NCBI RefSeq assembly: GCF_000712975.1
Contig: NZ_JHQL01000001.1
Span: forward strand, 662,625-726,624
DNA: 64,000 nt
Reading direction: 5' to 3'
From: Vreelandella neptunia
GTDB taxonomy: Bacteria; Pseudomonadota; Gammaproteobacteria; Pseudomonadales; Halomonadaceae
Below are positions 50,401-60,023 of this stretch, piece after piece. Under the pieces are notes generated by a model. The model saw only the letters and a program-made list of their open reading frames with translations. It did no database searches and was not told the origin of the DNA. Position numbers and translations under genes: made by a program. The stretch's first letter is position 1. Each line of letters starts with the position of its first letter.

Positions 50401-51405
50401 GTGACGCCATTGAAGAAAAAACGCCCGACATTACAAGATATTGCTGATCGCGTTGACGCGACAAAAATGACCGTCAGCCGCTGTTTGCGGGCTCCTGATA
50501 CGGTATCGGAAGGGCTTCGCGAACGTATTTTCAACGTTGCTGAACAGCTTGGCTATATTCCCAACCGGGCACCAGATCTGCTTTCTCGGGCTACTAGCCA
50601 CTCTATTGGCGTGTTAGTGCCATCGCTAACCAACCAAGTATTTGCCGATGTCATTGTGGGTATCGAAGCGTACACCGAACCCGCAGGCTATCACTTGATG
50701 CTTTCTCACTATGGTTACAGCCCTGAGCTGGAAGAGCGCAGCTTGGCTTCGTTACTCTCTTACAATGTGGATGGCGTTATCTTATCTGATCGCGATCACA
50801 CGCCGCGTAGCCTGCGGATGTTGGAGACAGCGGGTATTCCTATTGTGGAAATTATGGATACCCGTCGCCCGCCACTGCAGCAAGCGGTAGGTTACGATAA
50901 CGTGCAGGCCGCTTACGAGATGGTGAGTGAGATGATTCGCCGTGGCAGGCGCCAGGTGATTTATCTGGCTGTGCGTCTAGATGAGCGGACACGCCAGCGT
51001 GAACAAGGCTACCGCCAAGCCATGGAGGAGCAGGGGTTAACGCCGATAACGCTACAGAGCAGTCAGCGCTCTTCCTATAGTGTCGGGGCAGCACTCATGC
51101 AGGAAATTCAGCGTGATCATCCCAGCGCTGACAGTATTTTCTGCACCAACGACGATGTTGCGGTGGGCGCTTACTTTGAGTGTTTACGCCATGGCGTTAA
51201 GGTCCCCGAACAGATGGCAATTGCCGGGTTTCATGGTCACGATGTTGGTCAAGCAATGACACCGCGTCTTGCCAGCGTTATTACCCCTCGGCAAGCTATT
51301 GGTGAAGCGGCTGCGAAAACGCTACTGTCACGTATTCGTGGCGAATCAGTTGAACACCAAGTGATGGACTTGGGGTATCGGATTGAGGTGGGTAAAACGC
51401 TTTAG
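50401..51405 (+). CDS. gntR: LacI-family transcriptional regulator, GntR type
   Basis: A 334-residue repressor with an N-terminal LacI helix-turn-helix (TLQDIADRVDATKMTVSRCLR, residues about 9-29, including hinge VSEGLRERIF) and a periplasmic-binding-protein-like effector domain with SIGVLVPSLTNQVFADVI. The closeness to gntK and the GntR operator palindrome at 46580-46593 support the assignment. The start is a GTG at 50401; the upstream ribosome site is weak, so modest expression is expected. Confidence 0.92.
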   Translation: MTPLKKKRPTLQDIADRVDATKMTVSRCLRAPDTVSEGLRERIFNVAEQLGYIPNRAPDLLSRATSHSIGVLVPSLTNQVFADVIVGIEAYTEPAGYHLMLSHYGYSPELEERSLASLLSYNVDGVILSDRDHTPRSLRMLETAGIPIVEIMDTRRPPLQQAVGYDNVQAAYEMVSEMIRRGRRQVIYLAVRLDERTRQREQGYRQAMEEQGLTPITLQSSQRSSYSVGAALMQEIQRDHPSADSIFCTNDDVAVGAYFECLRHGVKVPEQMAIAGFHGHDVGQAMTPRLASVITPRQAIGEAAAKTLLSRIRGESVEHQVMDLGYRIEVGKTL

Positions 51406-51510
51406 TCGCTGAGTCGCTAGCGGCGAACTGGCAAACTGGATAGGCTAGTGGTTAAAGCTTGGCCATGAAAAATCCATCAAAAGAAAAGCCATATTGAGTG
51501 CGAAACTGCC

Positions 51511-52356
51511 ATGAAAATTACCCAGATCACCGTCTATCCGGTTAAATCTCTGAAGGGAATTAATGTTGCTCAAAGTAAACTCCATGGCCATGGGTTGGCT
51601 TGGGATCGCCGGTGGATGTTAGTGGATGCTCAGCAGCGTTTTGTCACCCAGCGCCAGCTACCAGAGCTTGCCACCATCGCGGTTGAATTAACCGATCAAG
51701 CACTGGTGCTCTCTCACCCTAAGGTAGAACCGATTGCGATTCCCCTTGAAGACCCCCAGGGTAATTTGCGGCTTGTGAAAGTGTGGAACGACCACTGTAA
51801 AGCACTGCCAGAAAGCGAAGACGTATCGCACTGGCTGATGGCGGCGTTAGGTGAGCAAGCGCAAGGCATCAGCTTGGTGCGCTTCGCTACTGAATTTACC
51901 CGTGCTGTTGAAGAGGATTTTCTGGCGGGAGGCGAGGCCCATACTTACTTTTCTGATGGTTACCCTTTCCTGATAGCCACCACCGGCTCTCTGGACGCCT
52001 TGAATCAAGCGCTGGTTGCCAGTGGACAATCCCCTGTGCCGATGAATCGTTTTCGGCCGAATATTGTAATTGATTGTGATGATGCTTGGGCGGAAGACCA
52101 GTGGGCCACACTCGCAAGTCAAGGTAGCTATGAGCTGACGCTACGCAAACCCTGTCAGCGCTGCAAAGTTACCACGGTTGACCAGCAAACCGGTACCGTA
52201 CCGGTGCAGGCAGAACCACTGAAAACACTGCTTTCTCTGAATACTCAGCCTCACCTTAAAGGCGCGCATTTTGGCCAAAACGCCACGTTAACCGCAGGGC
52301 AAGAGGGTACTATTCGTGTGGGGGACGAGGTGGTGTCAACACACCGCGAGACCTAA
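51511..52356 (+). CDS. MOSC domain protein (YcbX-like)
   Basis: A 281-residue cytoplasmic protein with an N-terminal MOSC beta-barrel (YPVKSLKGINV, WDRRWMLVD) and a C-terminal MOSC domain with RFRPNIVID and the molybdenum-cofactor-binding cysteine in KPCQRCKVTTVD. YcbX-type enzymes reduce N-hydroxylated bases with electrons from a reductase. No ferredoxin domain is fused here, unlike E. coli YcbX (369 residues). Its end overlaps the convergent EamA gene by 47 bp. Confidence 0.9.
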   Translation: MKITQITVYPVKSLKGINVAQSKLHGHGLAWDRRWMLVDAQQRFVTQRQLPELATIAVELTDQALVLSHPKVEPIAIPLEDPQGNLRLVKVWNDHCKALPESEDVSHWLMAALGEQAQGISLVRFATEFTRAVEEDFLAGGEAHTYFSDGYPFLIATTGSLDALNQALVASGQSPVPMNRFRPNIVIDCDDAWAEDQWATLASQGSYELTLRKPCQRCKVTTVDQQTGTVPVQAEPLKTLLSLNTQPHLKGAHFGQNATLTAGQEGTIRVGDEVVSTHRET

Positions 52357-53215
52357 ACCTTAATAGTCGGGTAGCAATGGCGGTGCCTGCTAGGGTAATG
52401 ACCATGCCAGTCACCACTTGAAGGCTAAGCGTTTCATTAAGCAGCAAGTACCCCCACAACAGCGCGCTAACAGGAATCAAAAAGGTAACGGTTGACGTAG
52501 CGGTAGCGCCTGCGCTGGCTAATAGCCCAAAGTAAAGCAGGAACGCTAGTGTGGTGCTTAGCATCGCCAGCGCCAGTGCGTTGCCCCAGGCGAGCATGCT
52601 GACAGGCTCGCTAGGCCAGAGCAGCAGACCGGGTATTAATAACACCAATGCTGACATTGCGCTGCTGCCAGCCGCTAATACTCGGCTGGGGAGATGACTC
52701 AAGCGGGTTTTCGAGTAGTTACCGGCAATTCCATAACAGAACGTCGCACCCAGTACGGCAACAATAAACCAGCCGTCGCCCCCTAGAGTGAAATCTAGCC
52801 GATTAGCCGACAACACATAGACACCAAGCAGTGCCAGGGCTAGCCCTAGATATTGTTGGCGTTGGATGGGGGTGGCAAAAAAGGCAGCGCCTAATAACGC
52901 GGTAAAAATTGGTGTAGTGGCGTTAATAAGAGAGGTGAACCCTGCTTCTAGGCGAGTGGTGGCTAACGCTAGCAACGAGAAAGGCAGCACATGATTAACG
53001 ATGCCAAGTATCAATAACGATCCTTTATGCTGCCAAATAAGCGTTAGATAGCGAAGGCTTAGCAGTAGCGGCACTAAGAGTAATGCGCCCACTCCCATTC
53101 TTATTAATACGAGTGGAATAGGCCCAAATTCCGGTGCAGCCACGCGCATAAATATGAACGATAGCCCCCATAGGGAAGAAAGTAGCAGCAAACGCAGTGC
53201 ATCGGCCAACGACAT
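52310..53215 (-). CDS. DMT-superfamily EamA transporter
   Basis: A 301-residue inner-membrane exporter with ten hydrophobic helices in two EamA repeats: LSSLWGLSFIFMRVAAPEFGP at the start of the first and LLLNETLSLQVVTGMVITLAGTAIA in the second. The substrate, often a metabolite or amino acid, is unknown. It is monocistronic; the 3' end overlaps the MOSC gene on the other strand. Confidence 0.91.
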   Translation of the reverse strand: MSLADALRLLLLSSLWGLSFIFMRVAAPEFGPIPLVLIRMGVGALLLVPLLLSLRYLTLIWQHKGSLLILGIVNHVLPFSLLALATTRLEAGFTSLINATTPIFTALLGAAFFATPIQRQQYLGLALALLGVYVLSANRLDFTLGGDGWFIVAVLGATFCYGIAGNYSKTRLSHLPSRVLAAGSSAMSALVLLIPGLLLWPSEPVSMLAWGNALALAMLSTTLAFLLYFGLLASAGATATSTVTFLIPVSALLWGYLLLNETLSLQVVTGMVITLAGTAIATRLLRFRSRGVLTPPRPPHE

Positions 53216-53477
53216 GAAGTGTCCTTAAATGGGCAGTGACAGTTTTTGTAGTAATGGGCATGACAGAGAGAATGAAACTGAAGCGCTTAGCTTAGCGAGA
53301 ATTTTTAAGAAAGCGAATGTAAACGGCTACTTGCATACCAGTTTTTGCTAAAAAAGCAGAGTGAGAAATTGTCAATCTTTGTAATGTTATAGATTTGACG
53401 TTGACGCTAATGCAATGAAACTCTACTGTCTCGGCAAATTGTACGTTAGCATTTATTTACATTCTTGAGGAAAGGCC

Positions 53478-54266
53478 GTGGATCTCGCGACGCTAATAGG
53501 TTTGGTAGGGGCTGCTGTTTTAGTGGGGGCCTCTGTAATCCTGGGCACCTCTCCAGAGGTGTTTATGAACCCCACTGGGCTGCTGCTGGTAGTTGGGGGA
53601 AGCCTGTTTGTGGTGCTGGCAAAGTTTAGTATTACCCAATTTAAATTTGCCTTCAAAGCGGCGGCGCGGGCATTTAAATTTCAGCTACCTAGCGTTAAAG
53701 ATAGTATTGAAGAGCTCGTTGAACTGGCAAAAGTAGCCCGACGCGAGGGTATGATTGCCTTGGAAAACAAAGAGGTAAATTCCCCGTTTCTCAAGAAAGG
53801 CCTACAAATGCTAGCCGACGGCTATAGCGCCGAAATGATTAAGGACATGACCGAAAAGGAGCGCTTGCTCACCTTGGAACGTAATGAGGCTGGCGGCCAA
53901 GTGTTTTCAGCGTTAGGAGAAGTGTCGCCTGCAATGGGGATGATTGGCACACTGGTTGGCTTGGTACAAATGCTTTCCAATATGGGCGATCCCTCGTTGA
54001 TCGGACCTGCCATGGCCGTTGCCTTATTAACCACACTATACGGCGCCATGATTGCAACGATGATTGCCAATCCTATTGCCGAGAAACTATGGGTGCGGAT
54101 GAAGCAGGAAGCAAAAATGCAGCAGCTATGGATTGACGCTCTGATTGCTATCAAAAACGATAAGAATCCGCGTGTACTTGAACAAATGCTGACTATTTAT
54201 CTACCACCTGAGCATCGCAGTGTGAAAAGCTCGAACGATACCAACGCTGCTGCTGAGCGAACGTAG
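53478..54266 (+). CDS. pomA: Flagellar motor stator protein PomA (MotA family)
   Basis: A 262-residue inner-membrane stator subunit with four hydrophobic helices. The start MDLATLIGLVGAAVLVGASVILG, VVGGSLFVVLAKFS, and the segment GEVSPAMGMIGTLVGLVQMLSNM are those of the sodium-driven PomA/MotC group, with the cytoplasmic loop bearing charged residues that contact the rotor. The start is a GTG after AGGAAAGG. pomB follows three bases later. The stator should use Na+, fitting a halophile. Confidence 0.92.
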   Translation: MDLATLIGLVGAAVLVGASVILGTSPEVFMNPTGLLLVVGGSLFVVLAKFSITQFKFAFKAAARAFKFQLPSVKDSIEELVELAKVARREGMIALENKEVNSPFLKKGLQMLADGYSAEMIKDMTEKERLLTLERNEAGGQVFSALGEVSPAMGMIGTLVGLVQMLSNMGDPSLIGPAMAVALLTTLYGAMIATMIANPIAEKLWVRMKQEAKMQQLWIDALIAIKNDKNPRVLEQMLTIYLPPEHRSVKSSNDTNAAAERT

Positions 54267-54269
54267 TCC

Positions 54270-55130
54270 ATGGCTCAAAAGAAGACAAACATTCCTGCAT
54301 GGATGGTGACATACGCGGATTTAATGTCGCTGTTGTTATGCTTCTTTGTGTTGCTATTGTCGTTTGCAGAAATCGATGCTGAAAAATTTCGTCGTGTTGC
54401 CGAAGAGTTATCAAAAGCCTTTGGCGTACAGCGCGAAGTGGAGGCAACGCAGATACCCATGGGTACTAGCGCGGTGTTTCAACAGTTCTCTCCCGCTGTA
54501 CCGGACCGTACCTTACTAGATGAAGTACGTCAGCGGACTACCCAGCAGCAGCCGCAGCTGGAGTCTATGCGCAGTATGCTTGAGGCGCAGCGACAGCAAC
54601 GTACTCTACAGTTAGCCGCTAGCTTGGAAGAGCTATTGAAAACATCGTCGTTAGAAGGTGTCACCGATATAGAAGTTGATAGATTTCGTGTGGTGGTCAG
54701 AATTGCTGAGCAGGGCACCTTCGGGTCAGGTAATGCTGAGGTTACGCCTGCGTTTGCTGAACTGTTAGAGGAGCTGGCAACGGTATTAGCTGCCGTCACT
54801 GGAACGATTTCGATTGAGGGACATACGGACAACGTGCCAATTAGCACTTCTCGTTTTCGAAGCAATTGGGATCTAGCTGCTCTGCGTGCATCTTCCGTTG
54901 CCAACATACTCGTATCTACTGAAACACTTTCTGCTGAGCGGTTGATGATACAAGGCTTTGCTGATACGAAGCCTCTTGCGTCAAATCTGACGCCTGAGGG
55001 ACGCGCAGTTAATCGTCGTGTTGAGCTAAAAATTGATATTAATGACCCGATTGAAGAGCGGGAAGAACGCTCAATTCGCTCAATGGAAAGCAGCTTAAGC
55101 GACGTGGCTGCCATACAGCCTGCCCCTTAA
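54270..55130 (+). CDS. pomB: Flagellar motor stator protein PomB (MotB family)
   Basis: A 286-residue protein with one N-terminal helix containing the ion-binding aspartate (YADLMSLLLCFFVLLLSFAE, Asp17), a periplasmic linker, and a C-terminal OmpA/MotB peptidoglycan-binding domain (IEGHTDNVPISTSRFRSNWDLAALRA, GFADTKPLASN). The cysteine and serine pattern in the helix is that of Na+-type PomB rather than H+-type MotB. It is coupled to pomA. No other flagellar genes are in the window. Confidence 0.93.
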   Translation: MAQKKTNIPAWMVTYADLMSLLLCFFVLLLSFAEIDAEKFRRVAEELSKAFGVQREVEATQIPMGTSAVFQQFSPAVPDRTLLDEVRQRTTQQQPQLESMRSMLEAQRQQRTLQLAASLEELLKTSSLEGVTDIEVDRFRVVVRIAEQGTFGSGNAEVTPAFAELLEELATVLAAVTGTISIEGHTDNVPISTSRFRSNWDLAALRASSVANILVSTETLSAERLMIQGFADTKPLASNLTPEGRAVNRRVELKIDINDPIEEREERSIRSMESSLSDVAAIQPAP

Positions 55131-55256
55131 TTCAGTCTGGCTAAGGGCTGAATTCGGCATCAGTGATAGAATCAGCTACGCTGAGTGTGTTAATGGTCAC
55201 AGTGTATGTGGCCTGAAAACGAGTTGACGCTAACTATCAAAGGAAAGGAGAACGTA

Positions 55257-55679
55257 ATGGATAGTAAAGCAAGTGCACGCTGGGAAGGTGGCCTTAAAGA
55301 AGGACAGGGTAATGTAGCGACGGAAAGTGGAGCATTGGATGCTGGCTATTCGTTCAAACAGCGCTTTGAAGGTGCGCCCGGCACCAACCCAGAAGAGTTA
55401 ATTGGCGCTGCCCATGCAAGCTGTTTTTCAATGGCGCTTTCGATGATTCTTGGAGAGAAAGGCTTTACCGCTGAGGCTATTGATACTAATGCTCGCGTAA
55501 CGCTTTCCCAAAGTGCTGAAGGCTTCGATATTTCCAGTATTCATTTGGACGTTGTTGCCAGCGTAAGCGGTGCCGATGATGCTGCTTTTCAAGAAGCCGC
55601 TGAAACGGCTAAAGCGAACTGCCCTGTTTCCAAAGTATTAAATGCTGACATAACCATGGAAGCAACATTAAAGGGATGA
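55257..55679 (+). CDS. osmC: OsmC family peroxiredoxin
   Basis: A 140-residue OsmC-type hydroperoxide reductase with both cysteines: GAAHASCFSMALS near residue 55 and ANCPVSKVLNADI near 120. It begins like E. coli OsmC (ASARWEGGLKEGQGNV), which is induced by osmotic stress. The ATG at 55257 follows AAAGGAG by six bases; an upstream ATG at 55206 is unlikely. It is a paralogue-class partner to Ohr at 45.4 kb, with a different subfamily signature. Confidence 0.94.
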   Translation: MDSKASARWEGGLKEGQGNVATESGALDAGYSFKQRFEGAPGTNPEELIGAAHASCFSMALSMILGEKGFTAEAIDTNARVTLSQSAEGFDISSIHLDVVASVSGADDAAFQEAAETAKANCPVSKVLNADITMEATLKG

Positions 55680-55699
55680 TTTGAACGCCAGATAACACC

Positions 55700-55730
55700 A
55701 AAAAGCGCTGCTAGTAGGCAGCGCTTTTTT
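55700..55730 (+). terminator. Rho-independent terminator of osmC
   Basis: An 11-bp stem (AAAAGCGCTGC with GCAGCGCTTTT) and a six-base loop, followed by a T-run, 20 bp after the osmC stop. Confidence 0.94.
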
Positions 55731-55774
55731 ACGGTTTTTTTAAAATATATAGCGTTCAGGACATCGCTCATGAC

Positions 55775-55801
55775 AAGGGCCTTGTTGTTAGCAAGGCCCT
55801 T
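55775..55801. terminator. Second hairpin between osmC and the PRC-barrel gene
   Basis: A perfect ten-base-pair stem (AAGGGCCTTG with CAAGGCCCTT) around seven bases. It lies 50 bp beyond the stop codon of the minus-strand PRC-barrel gene and could end that transcript. Confidence 0.65.
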
Positions 55802-55851
55802 TAGAGCACCGCGGTCCATTACCTTGGCGAACGATGCTTAAATAACGAGTA

Positions 55852-56319
55852 TTACTCGTCGTCATTCTCGCTGTTGTTTAGCTCTGTATCACGCTCTGTT
55901 TCAAGGTCATTGTCACGATCACGATCATATTCTTCGGCATCTTGCAGCGCTTCTTCGGATGCATTTACCGTAATAATGTAATCTTCGTTATCTTCATCTT
56001 TGGTAAGTTCAAGCGAATCCCACTCAATGGCGATATCTTTTTCGCCCATACCAAGGAAACCACCTACGCCCACCACAACGGCATTAATTTGCCCATCTTC
56101 ATCAATGATTAAATCATTGATGGTGCCGATGTCTTCATCGTTTTCAACGCTACTTTTTACTTGATTACCGGTCAGGGAATCTGCGTGAAAAGTGCCTTCC
56201 GGCGCATGGGTCAGATAAGAGGCTTCCATACCAGTCTGATTGTCATCACTCGCCTGGGCAACGCCAGCGACAGCAATAAAAGTAGGGATAATCAGCGTGC
56301 TGAGAAACGTCGTTTTCAT
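55852..56319 (-). CDS. Periplasmic PRC-barrel domain protein
   Basis: A 155-residue exported protein: signal peptide FLSTLIIPTFIAVAGVAQAS (cleavage near residue 24), then a PRC-barrel (LTGNQVKSSVENDEDIGTINDLIIDEDGQINAVVVGVGGFLG) and a very acidic tail (EEYDRDRDNDLETERDTE) to the C-terminus. The acidic tail is typical of exported proteins in halophiles. The function is unknown. It is monocistronic. Confidence 0.88.
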   Translation of the reverse strand: MKTTFLSTLIIPTFIAVAGVAQASDDNQTGMEASYLTHAPEGTFHADSLTGNQVKSSVENDEDIGTINDLIIDEDGQINAVVVGVGGFLGMGEKDIAIEWDSLELTKDEDNEDYIITVNASEEALQDAEEYDRDRDNDLETERDTELNNSENDDE

Positions 56320-56827
56320 CGTTTTGCTCCTTGCATTTTTATAAAGGTGTTAACAGGTAATCTGTTAATGCCTAAGTAACATCGTAGCGGTAAGGTAGTT
56401 GGTACTCTTCATGCTCCTTGCTAACCAACTCTACCCGGTAGGTTCCTTTTATCGGGTGGCGCTACTATTCCTGTTGGTGATGAGTAAGCCCTGCATATTG
56501 CTGATTGCTGTATGCAGGCACTTATAAAGGTAGGTGCTGTGCACTGTATTGCAATGGGAATGAAGAACTCTTAATTAATATCAACTCAAAAGCTCGTCAG
56601 CGTTAAACCAGGACGTGTTAGTTTTATTGATAAACGTTAAAATCACATACAACGATACGCGCACTTATAGTGGGCGTTGAGATGATAGTGGTCGTTGAGA
56701 TTGTCGTAGGCATTTAGATTGCTGCGACAGTCTGTCGAGTTGACCCAATGAGACCCCTTGTCCATATTCTTAGCCACCTTGCCCTACAGGAGAGAGTGCC
56801 TTGGGGTTATATAAAAAAGGAAATCCC
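56320..56827. other. Long intergenic region with 18-bp repeats
   Basis: About 500 bp without a supported gene between the divergent PRC-barrel and L,D-transpeptidase genes. It contains the repeat at 56667-56720 and presumably both promoters. No RNA gene was recognised, but the length leaves room for a small RNA. Confidence 0.5.
56667..56720. repeat. Tandem repeat of an 18-bp unit, three copies
   Basis: Three copies of ATAGTGGTCGTTGAGATT, of which the first two differ at two positions and the third has drifted further. The decay from copy to copy suggests an older duplication than most others in the window. Confidence 0.85.
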
Positions 56828-57793
56828 ATGACGCTTATCACGCGATATCAAACGCTTCGGCAGGTTAAAAAATTGTGGGCTAGCAGTGTAGCTTTCGGCG
56901 CTTGGCTGTTTGCATCCAGTGCTGTTGCCAGTGAGAGTGAGTTACCCAAAGGCCATTTTTCTCTCCCCGATGAGGGTAATATGGTGGGTGAGATGTATAC
57001 TGTTATGGCGAAAAAAGAGGATACCCTGCTCGATATTGCCCGTGAGCATAACGTTGGTTATGAAGAAATTCGCATGGCTAACCCTGATACCAGTATTTGG
57101 GTTCCTGGCGAGGGTACTGAAGTGACAATCCCCGGCCAATATATTTTGCCGGATGAGCCGCGTACTGGCATTGTGATTAATGTCGCCGAGCTACGCCTTT
57201 ATTACTATCCAGAAGTGGAAGAGGGTAAAGAGCCACGGGTAGAAACCTATCCCATTGGCATCGGCCGCGATGCATTCAATACGCCGCTAGGCATTACTAA
57301 AACTACCATGCGTTTAGAAAATCCTGCATGGTATCCACCTGAATCTATTCGCCGAGAAGCCGCGGAACGCGGTGATCCTGCGCCATCGGTTGTTCCACCA
57401 GGTGAGGATAATCCATTAGGGCAATACGCCATTTTGCTGGATATACCTGGTTACCTAATCCACGGCACTAATCAGCCTGACGGTATTGGTATGCGCGCTA
57501 GTCGGGGATGTATTCGTATGCACCCAGAAGACATTGAATCTGTGTTCTGGCGTGTTCCAGTTGGCACACAGGTGAATATTGTCGACACGCCAGTTAAGGT
57601 GGGTTGGGGAAGTGACGGTAATGCCTATGTACAAGCTTTTTCGCCCACGGATGAGCAGAGCTTTGGTATGGAGACGCTATTGGAAGTGGTTAGCCTAATT
57701 GAGGCCCATGAGGGTGATGAGCACAGCATGGATTACGAACAAGTGCGTAATGTGCTGGAAAAAGCGAATGGCCAACTTGTTCCGCTTAGTTAG
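56828..57793 (+). CDS. L,D-transpeptidase with LysM domain (YkuD family)
   Basis: A 321-residue periplasmic enzyme. The signal peptide (SSVAFGAWLFASSAVA, about residue 36) is followed by a LysM-like domain (MYTVMAKKEDTLLDIAREHNVGYEEI) and the YkuD catalytic domain with YLIHGTNQP and SRGCIRMHPEDIE, whose Cys is the nucleophile. It cross-links peptidoglycan or attaches Braun-type lipoprotein, as ErfK/YbiS do. The ATG at 56828 has AAGGAAATCCC; an in-frame ATG 27 bp earlier gives a poorer signal peptide. Confidence 0.93.
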   Translation: MTLITRYQTLRQVKKLWASSVAFGAWLFASSAVASESELPKGHFSLPDEGNMVGEMYTVMAKKEDTLLDIAREHNVGYEEIRMANPDTSIWVPGEGTEVTIPGQYILPDEPRTGIVINVAELRLYYYPEVEEGKEPRVETYPIGIGRDAFNTPLGITKTTMRLENPAWYPPESIRREAAERGDPAPSVVPPGEDNPLGQYAILLDIPGYLIHGTNQPDGIGMRASRGCIRMHPEDIESVFWRVPVGTQVNIVDTPVKVGWGSDGNAYVQAFSPTDEQSFGMETLLEVVSLIEAHEGDEHSMDYEQVRNVLEKANGQLVPLS

Positions 57794-58488
57794 GCCTTGC
57801 CATCAAAATAAGTGGCGCTGAGCGGAGAAACGAGTTCTAGCGCCACCGCTTGTCGAACGAGCTCTGCTAAATTTGCAGCGTGCATGGCCTTCATCGCTCT
57901 CAGCCGATAGACTTCGACGGTTTTGCCGCTAATCTGCATATGCTCGGCAATTTCACGACTGGTCATTCCTTCTGCCACGTGAATCACAATGCGTTGCTCT
58001 TTTGGGCGTAGAGATTGGTAGCGTGTTCGCAACAGGGTGAGCTGTTGCTTAGCGCGTTGCTGTTGATGAGCGCTGCCTAATGCTTGCTGTACGCTGTCAA
58101 TCAGCTGCTGGTGATTAAACGGCTTTTCGATAAAATCAAACGCGCCGTTTTTCAGTGCAGCCACCGCCATAGGGACATCGCCATGCCCCGTCATCATAAT
58201 GACCGGCAGAGTAGTGCCTTGATCCACCAACTGCTGTTGCACTTGCAGTCCACTCATTCCCGGCATGCGAACATCAAGCAGTAGTGCGCCTAATTCATCA
58301 TGCTGGCTAGCTAGAAATTGCTCGCCATCATGAAATGCTTGAGCGGTTAAACCAACTGATTCGAGCAGCCAAACCAGCGATTCACGCAGTGCCTGATCAT
58401 CATCAACAACCGCAATGGTGGCGATGGATTTATGTTCAACACTGCTAGTCATCATTGGTTCCTGGTGATGCACCGATGGCGCGTTCAT
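57790..58488 (-). CDS. FixJ-type response regulator
   Basis: A 232-residue transcription factor. The receiver domain (residues 22-140) has acidic DDD near 30, the phosphoacceptor Asp in LLLDVRMPGMSG and Lys in FIEKPFN. The output domain is a LuxR-type helix-turn-helix with GMTSREIAEHMQISGKTVEVYRLRAMKAM. It overlaps the sensor kinase gene by four bases, so the two form a pair. Its end overlaps the L,D-transpeptidase end tail to tail. Confidence 0.93.
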   Translation of the reverse strand: MNAPSVHHQEPMMTSSVEHKSIATIAVVDDDQALRESLVWLLESVGLTAQAFHDGEQFLASQHDELGALLLDVRMPGMSGLQVQQQLVDQGTTLPVIMMTGHGDVPMAVAALKNGAFDFIEKPFNHQQLIDSVQQALGSAHQQQRAKQQLTLLRTRYQSLRPKEQRIVIHVAEGMTSREIAEHMQISGKTVEVYRLRAMKAMHAANLAELVRQAVALELVSPLSATYFDGKA

Positions 58489-60017
58489 GTTGTTTCTGTA
58501 CGAAGTATTATGTCAAAGCATGCGCCTTTCGAGCTTTGCTGAGGGCGCAGAGTAAGGGCACCCCCCATGCTTTCCATGAGTGAACGACTAATCGCTAAGC
58601 CCATTCCCAACCCTTCATCGCGGGTGGTGAAAAAGGCATCAAAAATTGACCCTTGATGGGCTGGCGCGACGCCTGGGCCCAGGTCTTTAACGCTAAGGGT
58701 AAGCTGCCGATTACCGCTTTTTTGCGCAGCAACGATGACTCTGTCAGCACCAGAAACGTCACGGCTAGCGGTGAGTGCATTGAGTAATAGGTTAACGATA
58801 ACTTGCTCAAGGGCAATAGGATCCGCATAAATACGTGGCAACCCAAGGGATAATTGTTGGGTAAGTTGAATAGAAGCCTGTTGATATTGCCAGTTGCACA
58901 GTTGAAAAGCGGCGTTAATAACATGTTCAAGTGCCAGGGGCCTGACGCAGTGGCTGCGTTTACGCACAAAGCTGCGCATATGTCGGAGTCGCTGGGCAAG
59001 GCGTTGTACTTGCTCATCAATGCGGGCCAGAGGCAACTGTAGCTCGCTGGCGGGCAGATTGGGCGTATGCTTAGCTTTCAGCAGGGCGCCGCTGGTATAG
59101 TTGGCGATGGCCCCTAAGGGCTGATTGAGCTCATGGGCAATATTAGACGCAAGCTCTCCGGCAGCGGCTAATCGATTGGCATGGGCAATTTGTTCTTGGT
59201 GCCGACGTGCCTGGGATTCGGCCGCTTTACGCACGCTAATATCGCGGTTAATCAGCGCAAAGTGCCCAGGTTCTGCCCCGCGGCTGCGATGGGTAAGCAC
59301 AACACTAAGTACCGGCACTGTCCCGTTTGCACTCAGCATTTCTAGTTCGCCACTCCAGGAACCATAGCGTTCAACGGCTGGGAAGACGACTTGCTCTAAA
59401 AGAGCCAGCGAGTCAGCATGGTAGAGCGCTGCCAGGGCAACTTGCATGGCATCACGTGGGAGTGAGAAACAGCGCCGGGCGGCTTCGTTGGCGCTAAAAA
59501 TATGTTGGTTAGGTCCTAAAAAAAGCACGTAGTCAGTGGTGGATTCGACCACTTGCGCTAAACGCTCTCTGGTGGCTTCGGCATGGACGCGGCGACTCAC
59601 ATCCCGCGACACACATAAAATATCAATCAACTCGCCTGTGGCAGTGTCTCGGCGGGTTCGACTGGTAGTTTCAAACCAGATGTAGTGGCCTGCTTTGGCC
59701 CGAAACCGATACGTTTGCTGATAAAAACCGTCGTGATAGTAGACCCGGGGTGATTTGTTTAATAGATCACTTAAATCAGCGGGATGAAACAGCTGATAGG
59801 CTGACACGCCAATCAGTTCTTCTGGCTCGTACCCTAGTAAGTCGCGCGCTGCTTGAGAGGCATATAAAAACGTACCGTCGCGGGCATGGCGAGATATCAA
59901 GTCAGTGGTACTTTCTGCCAGCCACTGATAATGACGTTTCTCTTCTTCCAGCGCTGCATTTTGTGCTTCTAGCGCTTTGATCCTGGCACTTAATGTGGCT
60001 TCGTTAACGGTGCTCAT
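58485..60017 (-). CDS. PAS-domain sensor histidine kinase, soluble
   Basis: A 510-residue protein without membrane segments. A short coiled N-terminus (LSARIKALEAQNAALEEEKRHYQWL) leads into two PAS domains (about 30-145 and 155-270), then a HisKA domain with phosphoacceptor His in ELASNIAHELNQPLGAI near 290, and an ATPase domain with NLLLNALTASRD, KDLGPGVAPAH and GLGMGLAISRSL. A heme- or flavin-type ligand cannot be assigned from PAS sequence. It is FixL-like in arrangement and is preceded six bases upstream by the oxygenase gene. Confidence 0.92.
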   Translation of the reverse strand: MSTVNEATLSARIKALEAQNAALEEEKRHYQWLAESTTDLISRHARDGTFLYASQAARDLLGYEPEELIGVSAYQLFHPADLSDLLNKSPRVYYHDGFYQQTYRFRAKAGHYIWFETTSRTRRDTATGELIDILCVSRDVSRRVHAEATRERLAQVVESTTDYVLFLGPNQHIFSANEAARRCFSLPRDAMQVALAALYHADSLALLEQVVFPAVERYGSWSGELEMLSANGTVPVLSVVLTHRSRGAEPGHFALINRDISVRKAAESQARRHQEQIAHANRLAAAGELASNIAHELNQPLGAIANYTSGALLKAKHTPNLPASELQLPLARIDEQVQRLAQRLRHMRSFVRKRSHCVRPLALEHVINAAFQLCNWQYQQASIQLTQQLSLGLPRIYADPIALEQVIVNLLLNALTASRDVSGADRVIVAAQKSGNRQLTLSVKDLGPGVAPAHQGSIFDAFFTTRDEGLGMGLAISRSLMESMGGALTLRPQQSSKGACFDIILRTETT

Positions 60018-60023
60018 CGCGTG

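Noticed and set aside
54530..55114. 194-codon antisense frame opposite pomB
   Set aside because: It lies wholly opposite a well-supported stator gene and shows no protein family features.
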